Part shown: positions 15,584 to 24,235 of the stretch, in pieces
Layout: each line of letters starts with the position of its first letter
Position numbering within the stretch: position 1 is the stretch's first letter
Assembly: GCA_937992175.1 (NCBI GenBank)
Contig: CALKLF010000011.1
Coordinates: 1-49,697 of the forward strand
DNA: 49,697 nucleotides
Source: an uncultured Fimbriimonadales bacterium
GTDB taxonomy: Bacteria; Armatimonadota; Fimbriimonadia; Fimbriimonadales; GBS-DC
Direction: 5' to 3'
Notes under the pieces: generated by a model
The model's input: only the letters and a program-made list of their open reading frames with translations
Told to the model about the DNA's origin: nothing
The model's database searches: none
Position numbers and translations under genes: made by a program

Positions 15584-18298
15584 TTAGTACTCCAGCAGTA
15601 CCGTCGGCTCCAGCGGATAACAGCCCATCGACGCGCCGTAAATCGCAATCCCGCCGGGCAAGTCGGGGGGCACAATCAGACGGATGCGGATTTGCCTGTC
15701 CTGCTGCAGCCTCGCCCGCAGCACGGGGGTCAGCTCCAGCGTCGCCTCCATGAGGTAGCCGTATGAGCCGCGCTCGGTTCCCGCCCAGTGCGAGAGGACT
15801 CCGCGCGCGTCGGCGGGGTCGTCGGGCAGTTCCCATGTAGCGACGCGCTCGCCCGCCATCTCCACCAGCACGCGCGAAGGGTATTTGTTGCCGTCGGTTT
15901 GGGGGTAGTCGTCAGGGTGGACGCGCTGCGCCCAGTCGACCTTTTCGCGTCCTGCTTTCGCGCTCACCTCCATCCGTAGGCGGACGCGCTTCGCCTCGCT
16001 CAGCGATACGCCTTCGGGAATGGCGACGGTGTACTCTACATAGCCGTGCCCGCGCGCCCAGTGCTTACCCTGCATCGGCTTCTCAGGCTGGCTCTGCAGG
16101 TTGAACGCGCTGGCGACATACTCCGTCGGCTTGAAACGCAACACTACCTGCCCCCGCTTGAGTTCGAACGCGGGCAACTGCTCCATCCCCACCAGCCACT
16201 GCGTGTAGTTGGTGTGGACGCGCAGTCGGTTCCAGTCCTCCGCCCAGACGACCAGCGTCACGAGGCACGGTTTGTCGGGCAGCTGGAGGCTCGCAATCGT
16301 GAGCGGCGTGAGGCGATAGGGCGGCGTGGTGGTGAACACTTGCCGCTGCACGCGACCGCGCCGACGGTTGCCGAGTGCGTCGATATAGTCCAGCCGATAG
16401 AGCAGCGTGAACGGCTTGTCTACAAACCTGCCCGAATAGTGGCTGAACAGAATCGGAACCTGCACGGTCTCGCCCAGCGCGGCGCGTTTAATCGCGGGCA
16501 GGTCGATTACCAGAAAGTCGGTCGCGAACACATCCCGCACGCCCATCCGCTCCGCCCAGAAGTCGAAGCCGTACTCCTTGGGGCTGCGGTCGTAGTTATA
16601 CACGCCGTTATGCTCCCACTCGATGTCGGTTAGCTCGGTGTAGACATAGCCCACGAGCCGGTCCATGCTGCGCAGCGTGTTGGTGAGCGCAAGCCCGCCC
16701 CACGACCAGTCGCCGTCGCCGTCGAACGCCGCGAGGTAGCCGTACTCGTTATTGATAAACGGCTCGCCCTGACTGACGCGCCCATCAATATAGTTCCAGT
16801 TCTTGCCGACGCCTACCTCCTGACGGTTCACAATCTGATACTGATGTCTGAACAGGTCTACATTCCTGCCGTACCAGTGGAACGAGTTCAGCTCGGTTTC
16901 TAAGTGCGCCCAGCCCGTGTTATCCTGCACGAGGCGCGTGGGGTCGAGTTCTCTGGCGAGCCGATACATCTGCAGCGTCCAGTCCACGCGATGGGCGCGG
17001 TTCTCTTCAGTAAGCCTGCCAATGCCCCATTCTTCGTTGAACACCGTCCAGATGATGATACTGGGGTGATTGAAATCGCGCCGAATCTGGTCGCGCATGG
17101 TTTGCTCGAACAGGCGTCGGGCGCGCTCGGAGGGGGTGAAAAAGCAGGGGATGTCCGCCTGTATCAGCATACCGAGTTTATCCGCCCAGTAGAGTTTGCG
17201 CGGCTCGTCGGCTTTGATGTGGATGCGCAACAAGTTGAAGCCCGCGCGTTTGGCAAGTTCGATATCGCGCTTCAAAAACTCGTCGTCAGGGGCGGTGTAG
17301 AGACCGTCGGGGTTGTAGGACTGGTCTAACGCGCCTCGCAGATAAATCGGCTTGCCGTTCAGCAGCACATAGCTAAAGTCCGACTCGCCGTATTTGCCCC
17401 AGCGCACGGTGCGCACGCCGAAATAGCCCCGCACAGTGTCGTAGGCGCGCTTGCCGTCTTCCGAGAGCAGGCGCAGTTCAAATTCATACAGGTGAGGGCT
17501 GTCAGGCGTCCACAGGCGCGGGTTTTCCAGCACGAGGCGGAAGGTTTTCTCGGTCTCGGTTTCCAGCACACCGAACTGCTGCGTGGGGAAGGCGCGATTG
17601 CGTGAGCGCAGCTCCAGTTGCAGGGGTTCCTGAACCGCTGTGCGCTCCAGCTCTACGGTGAACTCCACAACGCCTGTCGGGACGCCCGCCTCGTCCGTTA
17701 GGGGGGTGATCTTAAAGTATTGAATACATGCTGCACCCGTCGCCTCCAGCCACACGGTCTGCCAGATCCCGCTGACGCTGGTGTACCAGTCGGGCACTTG
17801 CTTGCCCAGCGGCGTCTCGCGGTCAGTGTAATCTTCGACGCGCACGCAGAGCGTATTCGGGCGATCGAAGCGCACATGCGGAGTGATGTCGAACCGAAAC
17901 TCGGAGTAGCCGCCTTCGTGTTCGCCGATGCGCTGCCCGTTGACCCACACGGTCGCGTGATGGTCGACCGCCCCAAAGCAGAGCCACACGCGCTTGCCGC
18001 GCCAGTTTTCGGGAACTGTGAACTCGCGTCGATACCATGCAACGCCCCTGTAGTTCGTGTCACCAATCCCGCTCAGTTTACTCTCCCAGCCGAAGGGCAC
18101 GCGAATCGTGCGTTCATAGGGCTTTGTTAAGCTGTGCCAGTTCTGCTCCAAGCCAATAGTTTGGGGGTCAAACTGGAACTCCCAGACGCCGTTGAGCGAT
18201 TGCCAAGCGCGGCGTTCGAAATCGGGGCGCGGGTGTTGCGCCAGTGTGAGTTGCGTGGTGAGCGTCATCCCTGCCATCAGCAGTCCCGTCCGTGTCAT
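15584..18298 (-). CDS. Glycoside hydrolase family 2 protein (beta-galactosidase/glucuronidase type)
   Basis: This protein of about 904 residues starts with a signal-like segment (MTRTGLLMAGMTLTTQLTLA). The GH2 sugar-binding domain (NGVWEFQFDP, WYRREFTVPENW, VWVNGQ), the immunoglobulin-like domain and the TIM barrel follow. The acid/base Glu is in FNEEWG and the nucleophile Glu in NNEYGYLA. The C-terminal 250 residues are an extra beta-rich region. It likely hydrolyses beta-linked oligosaccharides in the periplasm; the substrate is unknown. ATG 18298 was chosen because the longer frame would run into the tRNA; no ribosome site is seen. Confidence 0.9.
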   Translation of the reverse strand: MTRTGLLMAGMTLTTQLTLAQHPRPDFERRAWQSLNGVWEFQFDPQTIGLEQNWHSLTKPYERTIRVPFGWESKLSGIGDTNYRGVAWYRREFTVPENWRGKRVWLCFGAVDHHATVWVNGQRIGEHEGGYSEFRFDITPHVRFDRPNTLCVRVEDYTDRETPLGKQVPDWYTSVSGIWQTVWLEATGAACIQYFKITPLTDEAGVPTGVVEFTVELERTAVQEPLQLELRSRNRAFPTQQFGVLETETEKTFRLVLENPRLWTPDSPHLYEFELRLLSEDGKRAYDTVRGYFGVRTVRWGKYGESDFSYVLLNGKPIYLRGALDQSYNPDGLYTAPDDEFLKRDIELAKRAGFNLLRIHIKADEPRKLYWADKLGMLIQADIPCFFTPSERARRLFEQTMRDQIRRDFNHPSIIIWTVFNEEWGIGRLTEENRAHRVDWTLQMYRLARELDPTRLVQDNTGWAHLETELNSFHWYGRNVDLFRHQYQIVNRQEVGVGKNWNYIDGRVSQGEPFINNEYGYLAAFDGDGDWSWGGLALTNTLRSMDRLVGYVYTELTDIEWEHNGVYNYDRSPKEYGFDFWAERMGVRDVFATDFLVIDLPAIKRAALGETVQVPILFSHYSGRFVDKPFTLLYRLDYIDALGNRRRGRVQRQVFTTTPPYRLTPLTIASLQLPDKPCLVTLVVWAEDWNRLRVHTNYTQWLVGMEQLPAFELKRGQVVLRFKPTEYVASAFNLQSQPEKPMQGKHWARGHGYVEYTVAIPEGVSLSEAKRVRLRMEVSAKAGREKVDWAQRVHPDDYPQTDGNKYPSRVLVEMAGERVATWELPDDPADARGVLSHWAGTERGSYGYLMEATLELTPVLRARLQQDRQIRIRLIVPPDLPGGIAIYGASMGCYPLEPTVLLEY

Positions 18299-18354
18299 CG
18301 GGGGAACAGGTTCGACGCAAGAGGTGGGATTCCTGCCTGAGGAAAAAGTAAAAT

Positions 18355-18431
<77 letters not shown>

Positions 18432-18445
18432 TCGATGACGCTATT

Positions 18446-18476
18446 AATATACCATATCGCACAGGGGTTGTGTCAA
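18446..18476 (-). promoter_or_regulatory. Promoter of the initiator tRNA
   Basis: On the minus strand TTGACA (18476-18471) and GGTATATT (TATATT at 18451-18446) are separated by 19 bp. The -10 ends 14 nt before the tRNA 5' end. This is one of the two consensus -35 boxes found in the window. Confidence 0.65.
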
Positions 18477-19588
18477 GGGGTCAGGCGCAGGTTATCCGCC
18501 AGATACCAGCCGCCCAGAAGCGACAGAAACAGCAGGTTGCCCCCGAAAAGCGCAGTGTAGAGCCAGTCGTGGGGGTAGAGCAACGCGAAGCCGAGCGTGA
18601 GCGCGCCGCCGACTCCAAACACCCGCACCACCGAACGGCTCAGACCGCCCTGAGTGAGCGCGAGCAGGGTATAGAGTAGCATTGCAAACGGAAAGCAGAG
18701 CGCGCTTAGCCCCACCAACGCGCCGCCTGCGGAAATCTGCCCCCCGCGCCGCTGCCATGGGAAGGCGTCCCCAATTGGCGCGATCCAGCGACTGACCGCC
18801 ATCAGGAACCCCGTCAGGAATCCTGCCAGACCCAGATACACCAGCAAGTTCAGGCTCCAGCCAAGCAGCAGGGGCGTTCCGGGCACGGTGTACGCCAGTG
18901 TCAGCAAAAACAGCACTGCGCCCCAGCCTAGCGACTGCGCCGCGTAGAGCTTCCATTCGGGGGGCAACTTCAACGCGGGCAGGTTGCGCAGCAGAGGTGT
19001 GGGCGGCGCGGCGGGTTTCATGCGCGTTAGCTCCAGCATGCTCTCCAGTTTGCGCTGCAGGTCGGGATTGTTGGGGTCTAACTGAATCGCGTAGGTGTAG
19101 GCGTTCATGGCGGCGTCGTAATGCCCCTGTGTGCGGTATACATCGCCGATGATCTCGTGTCCTTTCGCGTGGCGCGGGGCGAGGCGGGTGGCTTGTTTCG
19201 CCCAGTAGAGCGCGTCCTGCATACGCCCCTGCAGGAACGCTCGCTCCGCCTGAATAATCACGCGGCGCAGTTCGTCAACGGGCGGGCTGCTGCGCTGCGA
19301 CCGCGACGGTTCAGAGGGTTGCGAGCGCGGCGGCTGTGTGCGTGGCTGGCTGTAGCGCGCGCTCGGCAGCTCGCCCATGCGCAGGCGCAACAGCGCGTCA
19401 TAATGCCGACGCCGTTCGGGGTCGGAAAGCACCTGATACGCTTCCTGAATCTGCAGGAACTTTTCTCTCGCCTGGGGCGAGGGGTTCACATCGGGGTGGT
19501 ACTGGCGCACGAGTTCGCGATAACGACGCCGAATCGCCTCCTGCGTCGCGTGGATCGATAGCCCCAGCACCTCGTAATGGTTTTGCAT
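18473..19588 (-). CDS. Membrane protein with N-terminal J domain and TPR repeats
   Basis: This protein of about 371 residues starts with a complete J domain (residues 4-70): HYEVLGLSIHATQEAIRRRY, the catalytic HPD in YHPDVNPS, and LSDPERRRHYDALL. A Pro/Ser/Gln/Arg-rich linker (about 77-105) and two TPR units (about 110-190) follow. The last 160 residues hold about five membrane helices. J domains stimulate Hsp70 (DnaK), so this protein may recruit DnaK to a membrane site. It is not classical DnaJ, since the Gly/Phe and zinc domains are absent. ATG 19588 was used; GTG 19594 is also possible. Confidence 0.85.
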   Translation of the reverse strand: MQNHYEVLGLSIHATQEAIRRRYRELVRQYHPDVNPSPQAREKFLQIQEAYQVLSDPERRRHYDALLRLRMGELPSARYSQPRTQPPRSQPSEPSRSQRSSPPVDELRRVIIQAERAFLQGRMQDALYWAKQATRLAPRHAKGHEIIGDVYRTQGHYDAAMNAYTYAIQLDPNNPDLQRKLESMLELTRMKPAAPPTPLLRNLPALKLPPEWKLYAAQSLGWGAVLFLLTLAYTVPGTPLLLGWSLNLLVYLGLAGFLTGFLMAVSRWIAPIGDAFPWQRRGGQISAGGALVGLSALCFPFAMLLYTLLALTQGGLSRSVVRVFGVGGALTLGFALLYPHDWLYTALFGGNLLFLSLLGGWYLADNLRLTP

Positions 19589-19600
19589 GCTCACATCGTG

Positions 19601-19651
19601 GCTTGAGCGTCCCGCTCAAGCTTCGGTCGCGCACGGGCGGGACGCCCGTGC
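19601..19651. repeat. GCTTGAGC and GCACGGGC hairpin pair
   Basis: Arms GCTTGAGC around GTCCC (19601-19621) are followed by arms GCACGGGC around GGGAC (19631-19651). The loops are reverse complements of each other. The pair occupies the gap between the pilC paralogue and the J-domain gene; its final base coincides with the last base of the pilC-like frame. Confidence 0.75.
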
Positions 19652-20859
19652 TAAGGATTGCCTGCCGCGCCGAAAATCGAACTGAAGTAGCCCGCGTAGA
19701 ACTGAATGAGAACTATCGCCACATAAATCGCCACGCCGAGATAGACCGCCACGCCCAGAATGTACCCTGCCTGATGGGAGCGCAGCTTACCCTCCTCCTC
19801 ATAATATTCGGCGACCTTGTCCATCATAAAGCCGAGCTCGCCTGTGTTTTCGCCCGTGGCGACCATATTCATCACCATCGGGGGGAAGACGCCCGTGCTG
19901 GCGAAGGTCTGCGCGATGCTGTAGCCCGCTTCGAGTTTGGAACCTGCGGGCTGGATTCGGCTACGCAGGTACTCGTTGCCGGTGGCGTCGGCGGCGTAGC
20001 GGATGGCTTGCGAGAGGGGCAGCCCCGCGCCGTAGAGCGCGCTGAGCGCACGGGCGAACCGCGCCAGCGCCAGCTGGCGCACCGTGAAGCCAATCCACGG
20101 CAGGCTGACTGTGAATAGCCCCCATGCATACCGAAAGCCCTGCGCCTGCATCGCCAGCCGAAAAGCCGCCCAGACAACGAAAACCGCCAGCAGAATCTTC
20201 GCATAAGTCCACGCGATGCGTGCGAGCGTCTCGCCTACAGGCGCGCCGCCCGACGCGCCCACCAGCGTAATCAGCGCAGGGATCAGCCCCGGTATCAGGA
20301 TGGCGAAAAACAGCACCAGCTTGGGATAGAAAGTGACGCGACTTATCAGGCGGCGCAGTTCGAGTTCGTTCTCCATATAGGTTGCAATCTGGCGTAAGAT
20401 GTTTTCCAGCGCGCCGCCCGTCTCGCCCACGCGGATCATCGCGCGAATCATCGGCGAGAAAATCGCAGGATGCTTGTCGAAGGCGTCGGCGAGGCGTTCG
20501 CCTGCGAGAATCGAGTTGCGGATGTCGTTAAGGGTACGGCGCAGGCGGGCGTTGCCCCCCCGCTGATTGCCGAGCGTCTCCAGCGCCTGATAAATCGGCA
20601 CGCCCGCCGCCAGCATCGTGGCGAACTGACGGAAGAACACCGCGAGCGTTTTCAGCGGGACGCCGCCGAACAGGGGCTGCCATACGCCCTGATGGGCGGC
20701 GCGTACGGGCGTCGTCGGCTCTGGCTCGGCGTAGAGTTCGAGCAGCCAGTAGCCCTGCTTACGCACGGCATCGGTCGCCTCGAGGCGCGTGCTTGCCTGT
20801 ACCGTGCCCCGCACCTCGCGTCCTTCGGGCGTCTGCGCAATATAGCGAAAGAGGGGCAT
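19651..20859 (-). CDS. Type II secretion F family protein (second PilC/GspF paralogue)
   Basis: This protein of about 402 residues is a second platform protein of the PilC/GspF family. It has an N-terminal FRYIAQTPEGREVRG domain, then T2SSF repeats with MLAAGVPIYQALETL and LYGAGLPLSQAIRYA. It is well diverged from the copy at 2915-4135, so it probably serves another machine, such as a type II-like secretion or pseudopilus system. No GspE ATPase is adjacent. The pseudopilin at 14649-15494 could be a client. ATG 20859 is 6 nt behind a CGGTATAAT box (leaderless), which argues against the TTG 6 nt upstream. Confidence 0.92.
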   Translation of the reverse strand: MPLFRYIAQTPEGREVRGTVQASTRLEATDAVRKQGYWLLELYAEPEPTTPVRAAHQGVWQPLFGGVPLKTLAVFFRQFATMLAAGVPIYQALETLGNQRGGNARLRRTLNDIRNSILAGERLADAFDKHPAIFSPMIRAMIRVGETGGALENILRQIATYMENELELRRLISRVTFYPKLVLFFAILIPGLIPALITLVGASGGAPVGETLARIAWTYAKILLAVFVVWAAFRLAMQAQGFRYAWGLFTVSLPWIGFTVRQLALARFARALSALYGAGLPLSQAIRYAADATGNEYLRSRIQPAGSKLEAGYSIAQTFASTGVFPPMVMNMVATGENTGELGFMMDKVAEYYEEEGKLRSHQAGYILGVAVYLGVAIYVAIVLIQFYAGYFSSIFGAAGNP

Positions 20860-20865
20860 GCACAA

Positions 20866-20873
20866 ATTATACC
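20866..20873 (-). promoter_or_regulatory. Leaderless -10 promoter of the second pilC-like gene
   Basis: On the minus strand CGGTATAAT (TATAAT at 20871-20866) ends 6 nt before ATG 20859. No ribosome site exists between them, so initiation should produce a transcript starting at about the start codon. Confidence 0.6.
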
Positions 20874-20884
20874 GACTGCGGTCT

Positions 20885-21544
20885 CTACCGCCGTGCCGCC
20901 ACGAGGCTTCGTCGATAGGTGGGGTGGCTCAGGTGGTCGATGTCCACGCCGCCGCGCGAGCGCGCGCTGTGAATGAAGTAGCCGTCGCCGATGTAGATGC
21001 CCGTGTGGTCAATCTCTTTCCCTTTCACGGCGAAGTAGAGACGGTCGCCTGGGCGCAGGTCTTCGTAGCGGGTGATGGGCATGCCCACTTTTGCCTGGTC
21101 GCGGGCGCGGCGGGGCAGGCGGATCCCCATCTGCTCATAAATCATTTTCACGAAGCCCGAGCAGTCCAGCCCTGTGCGCGGGTCGTTGCCGCCCCACCGA
21201 TAGCGCACGCCCAGAAAGCGCATTGCTAGGCGCGTCACATGGTTCGGATCCGCCCCGCGCGGCAGGGTGTAGACCACATCATACGGCGTGAGCTTGACCG
21301 CGCTTTTGGGAACCCAGCCGATAGAACCGTTGCTCATCAGCACGCCGCGCCAGTCGCCCCGCTGCTGTGTCATCATCAGATAGAATCGCGCGGGAACCTG
21401 TGGATACAACACCGCGCTGCGTAGATGGGGTTGCGTATAAATCGGCGTCGCGCGGATGGTCTCGACGAGCCTGCCGATGCGATGTGTCACATAGGCAGAC
21501 TCGCGCGTCGCGCTCCGACTCGATAGCGAACGGCTCTGGGGCAT
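20885..21544 (-). CDS. SH3-containing NlpC/P60 cysteine peptidase
   Basis: This 219-residue protein has an SH3b-like region (about 30-95) followed by an NlpC/P60 domain. The catalytic Cys is in GLDCSGFVKMIY and the catalytic His in DHTGIYIGDGYF, with LRPGDRLYF between them. Such enzymes cut peptide stems of peptidoglycan (gamma-D-Glu to diamino acid). No signal peptide or lipobox is visible at the N-terminus, which is odd for a cell-wall enzyme; it may start elsewhere, leave by another route or work on recycled muropeptides. Its ATG directly follows the gmk stop (TAAATG). Confidence 0.88.
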   Translation of the reverse strand: MPQSRSLSSRSATRESAYVTHRIGRLVETIRATPIYTQPHLRSAVLYPQVPARFYLMMTQQRGDWRGVLMSNGSIGWVPKSAVKLTPYDVVYTLPRGADPNHVTRLAMRFLGVRYRWGGNDPRTGLDCSGFVKMIYEQMGIRLPRRARDQAKVGMPITRYEDLRPGDRLYFAVKGKEIDHTGIYIGDGYFIHSARSRGGVDIDHLSHPTYRRSLVAARR

Positions 21545-22183
21545 TTACGCGCTTTCAGCCTCCTGCAAGGGTCGCACCATCAGGTTCCGCACGCGATGAC
21601 GCTCCGCAATCAGGATACAGCGCAGCGTCTCCAGCGCACGGTTCAAGTCGTCGTTGATAATCAGATAGTCGTATCGAGGGATATATTCCATCTCCTCGCG
21701 GGCGTTCATCAGACGCAGCTGGATGGCTTCCTCGTCGTCGCGTCCGCGTCGGCGCAGGCGTTGCTCCAGCTCCTGCAACGAGGGCGGCGCGATGAAGATT
21801 AGAATCGCTTCGGGGTACTGGGCGCGCACCTGCATCGCGCCCTGCACATCGATGCGCAGCACAACATCGCGTCCCGCGTCGCGCAGGGCTTCCATCTCGC
21901 GGCGCGGCGTGCCGTACCAGTTGCCATGCACCTCCGCGTACTCCAGAAACGCGCCCTCCTCGCGCAGCGCGTGGAACTCCTCCTCTGTGACGAAGTAGTA
22001 GTCCAGCCCGTGGCGTTCGTTCACGGCTTGCGGGCGCGTGGTGTAGGTTACCAGTCGGCGCACATTCGGCGCGACCAGCTGCCACTGTTCGATGAGTGTA
22101 TCCTTGCCCACGCCTGCGGGACCTGAGAGCACCATGAGCAGTCCGCGCGCGGGCGAGCCGGGTTTCGCCAAAGTATTCGTCAC
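21545..22183 (-). CDS. gmk: Guanylate kinase
   Basis: This protein of about 212 residues converts GMP to GDP with ATP. The P-loop reads SGPAGVGKDT, with Asp where most guanylate kinases have Gly or Ser. TYTTRPQAVNERHGLDYYFV binds GMP, and EYAEVHGNWYGTP and VLRIDVQGAMQVR are family signatures. GTG 22183 was chosen because AAGGAGGTG lies 7 nt before it; a longer frame runs to 22288 without a ribosome site. It is followed without a gap by the NlpC/P60 gene. Confidence 0.95.
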   Translation of the reverse strand: MTNTLAKPGSPARGLLMVLSGPAGVGKDTLIEQWQLVAPNVRRLVTYTTRPQAVNERHGLDYYFVTEEEFHALREEGAFLEYAEVHGNWYGTPRREMEALRDAGRDVVLRIDVQGAMQVRAQYPEAILIFIAPPSLQELEQRLRRRGRDDEEAIQLRLMNAREEMEYIPRYDYLIINDDLNRALETLRCILIAERHRVRNLMVRPLQEAESA

Positions 22184-22353
22184 TTCGCACCTCCTTGCTC
22201 TGGGCGCGTAGGTCGCGTCGTCGCGCGCGCCGCCGTTCACCATACTGCGCCGCGTCAGCGTCAGGCTTCTGTTCCAAGAGTGCGCCATGCCGTGCTAATT
22301 ATCGGCAGGCGCGCCTTTTCTGCAGAGTAGCCCCGCCGCGCTGCACATCGCCC

Positions 22354-22740
22354 TTAATGATACACGGTTCGTGAACGATTTCCTGCTATTTGCCAATCGT
22401 ACTGGGCAGCGAGCAAGAACGCCTCGGTGCGCCTACTCACCGCGTTGTAGCCGTACCCTACGATGTAGTGTCCGTCAGGCGAGACCGCATTAGCCACTAT
22501 GAGGACTGAGCCGTGCGTCAGCAGGCAGGCGCAGGTCTGGTTCAAGCCTTCCATCCCGCGAAATGTTGTCCAGCGGAACGCGCACCACTGACCGCAGGTG
22601 TTATATGCCCAGCCGACCACCACCGAACCGTCGGCGGATATCGCCTGTTCCATGCGTATGTCAGACGAAGTGCCTAACCAGTTCAAACGCTGCGCACTCG
22701 CGACACTCGTCCATGCGCCAAGCCCCAGGCTCAGCGCCAC
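22354..22740 (-). CDS. HAF-repeat-like extracellular protein, probably frameshifted at its 5' end
   Basis: This is a 128-residue frame with repeats of the HAF/autotransporter type: AISADGSVVVGWAYN and AVSPDGHYIVGYGYN, each paired with a W-T-rich strand. The visible start, GTG 22740, gives a signal core (ALSLGLGAWTSVASAQ) without positive residues. A better start lies at GTG 22771, with AGAAGG 7 nt away and a GGTACAAT promoter (22792-22797). It encodes MTSIQMWRLNRG, a good signal n-region, in the neighbouring frame. A one-base shift near 22735-22745 would join them. It is either a recent pseudogene or a sequencing error. Function is unknown. Confidence 0.6.
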   Translation of the reverse strand: MALSLGLGAWTSVASAQRLNWLGTSSDIRMEQAISADGSVVVGWAYNTCGQWCAFRWTTFRGMEGLNQTCACLLTHGSVLIVANAVSPDGHYIVGYGYNAVSRRTEAFLLAAQYDWQIAGNRSRTVYH

Positions 22741-22949
22741 GATTAAGCCGCCACATTTGAATGCTTGTCACAATCAAACCTTCTGAGCGAAATTGTACCG
22801 CCTAGCGGTACGCCTGCATTATACACCAGTTTTTTTCTCTATGCCTGTTGCTCGGAAAGTGAAATTACCCGATTTTCGGTGCGCATTGCTCCCGATTCGG
22901 TCCCAGCGCGCCGATGGGAAGCCGAATCCTCTGACCCTGCGGGAATCTC

Positions 22950-24200
22950 GTGCTTCGCGCCGAATCTACGCCCCTGATGGAACGCGAGCGGGAGTTTGTC
23001 TCCATACGGTGGGTTGTGGCGGGCATCCTGACAGGGATGGTCGGGGGCTTGCTGCTCAATCGCGCGGGCGGCGCGGAGTCGCCCCTGTTTGAAACGATTG
23101 CGCTGGGCGGGGATCTGTTTATCCGTTTGCTCCGCATGGTGATTGTGCCGCTGGTGGTTGCCTCGCTGATTACGGCGGCGGCGGGGCTGGACACGCGCTA
23201 TCTGGGTAGACTGGGCGGGATTACCCTCATCTACTACGCGGCGACGACCGTGCTTGCCGCCGCGCTGGGGCTGGTGATTGTGAACCTGATTGATCCGGGC
23301 GTGGGCGCGGTGCTGCAGGAAACCAAGCTGCCCAAAGAGTTGCAGGAACGCCAGCCGCCGACCTTCGCTGACCTGCTGCGCAATCTGATTCCCGCCAACC
23401 CGATCGACGCCCTCGCGCGCACCGATATGCTCCAGATAATCAGCTTCAGTCTGATTGTGGGCGTCGCGCTGAACATGATGGGCGAGCGGGCACAGTCGAT
23501 CAAGCAGTTCGTGGGCGAGGTTCTCGACCTCTCGATGGTTATCGTGCGCTGGGTGCTGTATCTGTTGCCTGTGGGTGTGGCGTTGCTGTTGATGCGGGCA
23601 ATTGGGCAGGCGGGGTTCGATGTGTTCGCGCCGCTGGCGAAGTATATGGGCGCGGTGCTGGGCGGGCTGGCAGTGCATGGGCTGATTGTGTTGCCGTTGC
23701 TGGTGTGGCTGCTAGGCGGCATGCCGCCGTGGCGGTTCCTGCGGGGGATTGCGCAGCCGATGATTACCGCGCTCAGCACCAGCTCCAGCGCGGCGACGCT
23801 ACCCGTGACGATGCGCACCGTAGAGCGCGAACTCAAAGTGCCCGGCTACATCAGCCGTTTCTGCATTCCCATCGGCGCGACAGTGAACATGGACGGCACG
23901 GCGCTCTACGAGGCGGTCGCCGCGCTGTTTATCGCGCAGGCGTATGGCGTGCAGCTGGAGTTCACGCAGCAGATTGTAGTGCTGTTCACAGCGACGCTCG
24001 CGGCGATTGGTGCGGCGGGTATCCCCAGCGCAGGGCTGTTCACGATGGTGATTGTGTTGCAATCGGTCGGGCTGCCGCTGGAGGGCATCGGGCTGATTCT
24101 GGCAGTGGATCGCATTCTGGACATGTTCCGCACGATGGTGAATGTGGAGGGCGACGCAGGCGGGGCGGTCATTCTGACGAACATCGTCGGCAGGAAGTAG
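22950..24200 (+). CDS. Dicarboxylate/amino acid:cation symporter (DAACS family)
   Basis: This 416-residue transporter of the GltP/DctA fold has eight transmembrane helices and two re-entrant hairpins. The serine-rich hairpin reads ITALSTSSSAATLPVTM and helix 7 contains CIPIGATVNMDGTALYEA, the Na+/substrate motif. HP2 shows AAIGAAGIPSAGLF. It imports glutamate, aspartate or C4-dicarboxylates with Na+ or H+. Start GTG 22950 has a weak GGGA upstream; ATG 22977 is an alternative. Substrate choice cannot be assigned with confidence from sequence. Confidence 0.93.
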   Translation: MLRAESTPLMEREREFVSIRWVVAGILTGMVGGLLLNRAGGAESPLFETIALGGDLFIRLLRMVIVPLVVASLITAAAGLDTRYLGRLGGITLIYYAATTVLAAALGLVIVNLIDPGVGAVLQETKLPKELQERQPPTFADLLRNLIPANPIDALARTDMLQIISFSLIVGVALNMMGERAQSIKQFVGEVLDLSMVIVRWVLYLLPVGVALLLMRAIGQAGFDVFAPLAKYMGAVLGGLAVHGLIVLPLLVWLLGGMPPWRFLRGIAQPMITALSTSSSAATLPVTMRTVERELKVPGYISRFCIPIGATVNMDGTALYEAVAALFIAQAYGVQLEFTQQIVVLFTATLAAIGAAGIPSAGLFTMVIVLQSVGLPLEGIGLILAVDRILDMFRTMVNVEGDAGGAVILTNIVGRK

Positions 24201-24235
24201 TGCGCCTGTGGGGTATCCTGTAGGCGGAGGCGACG

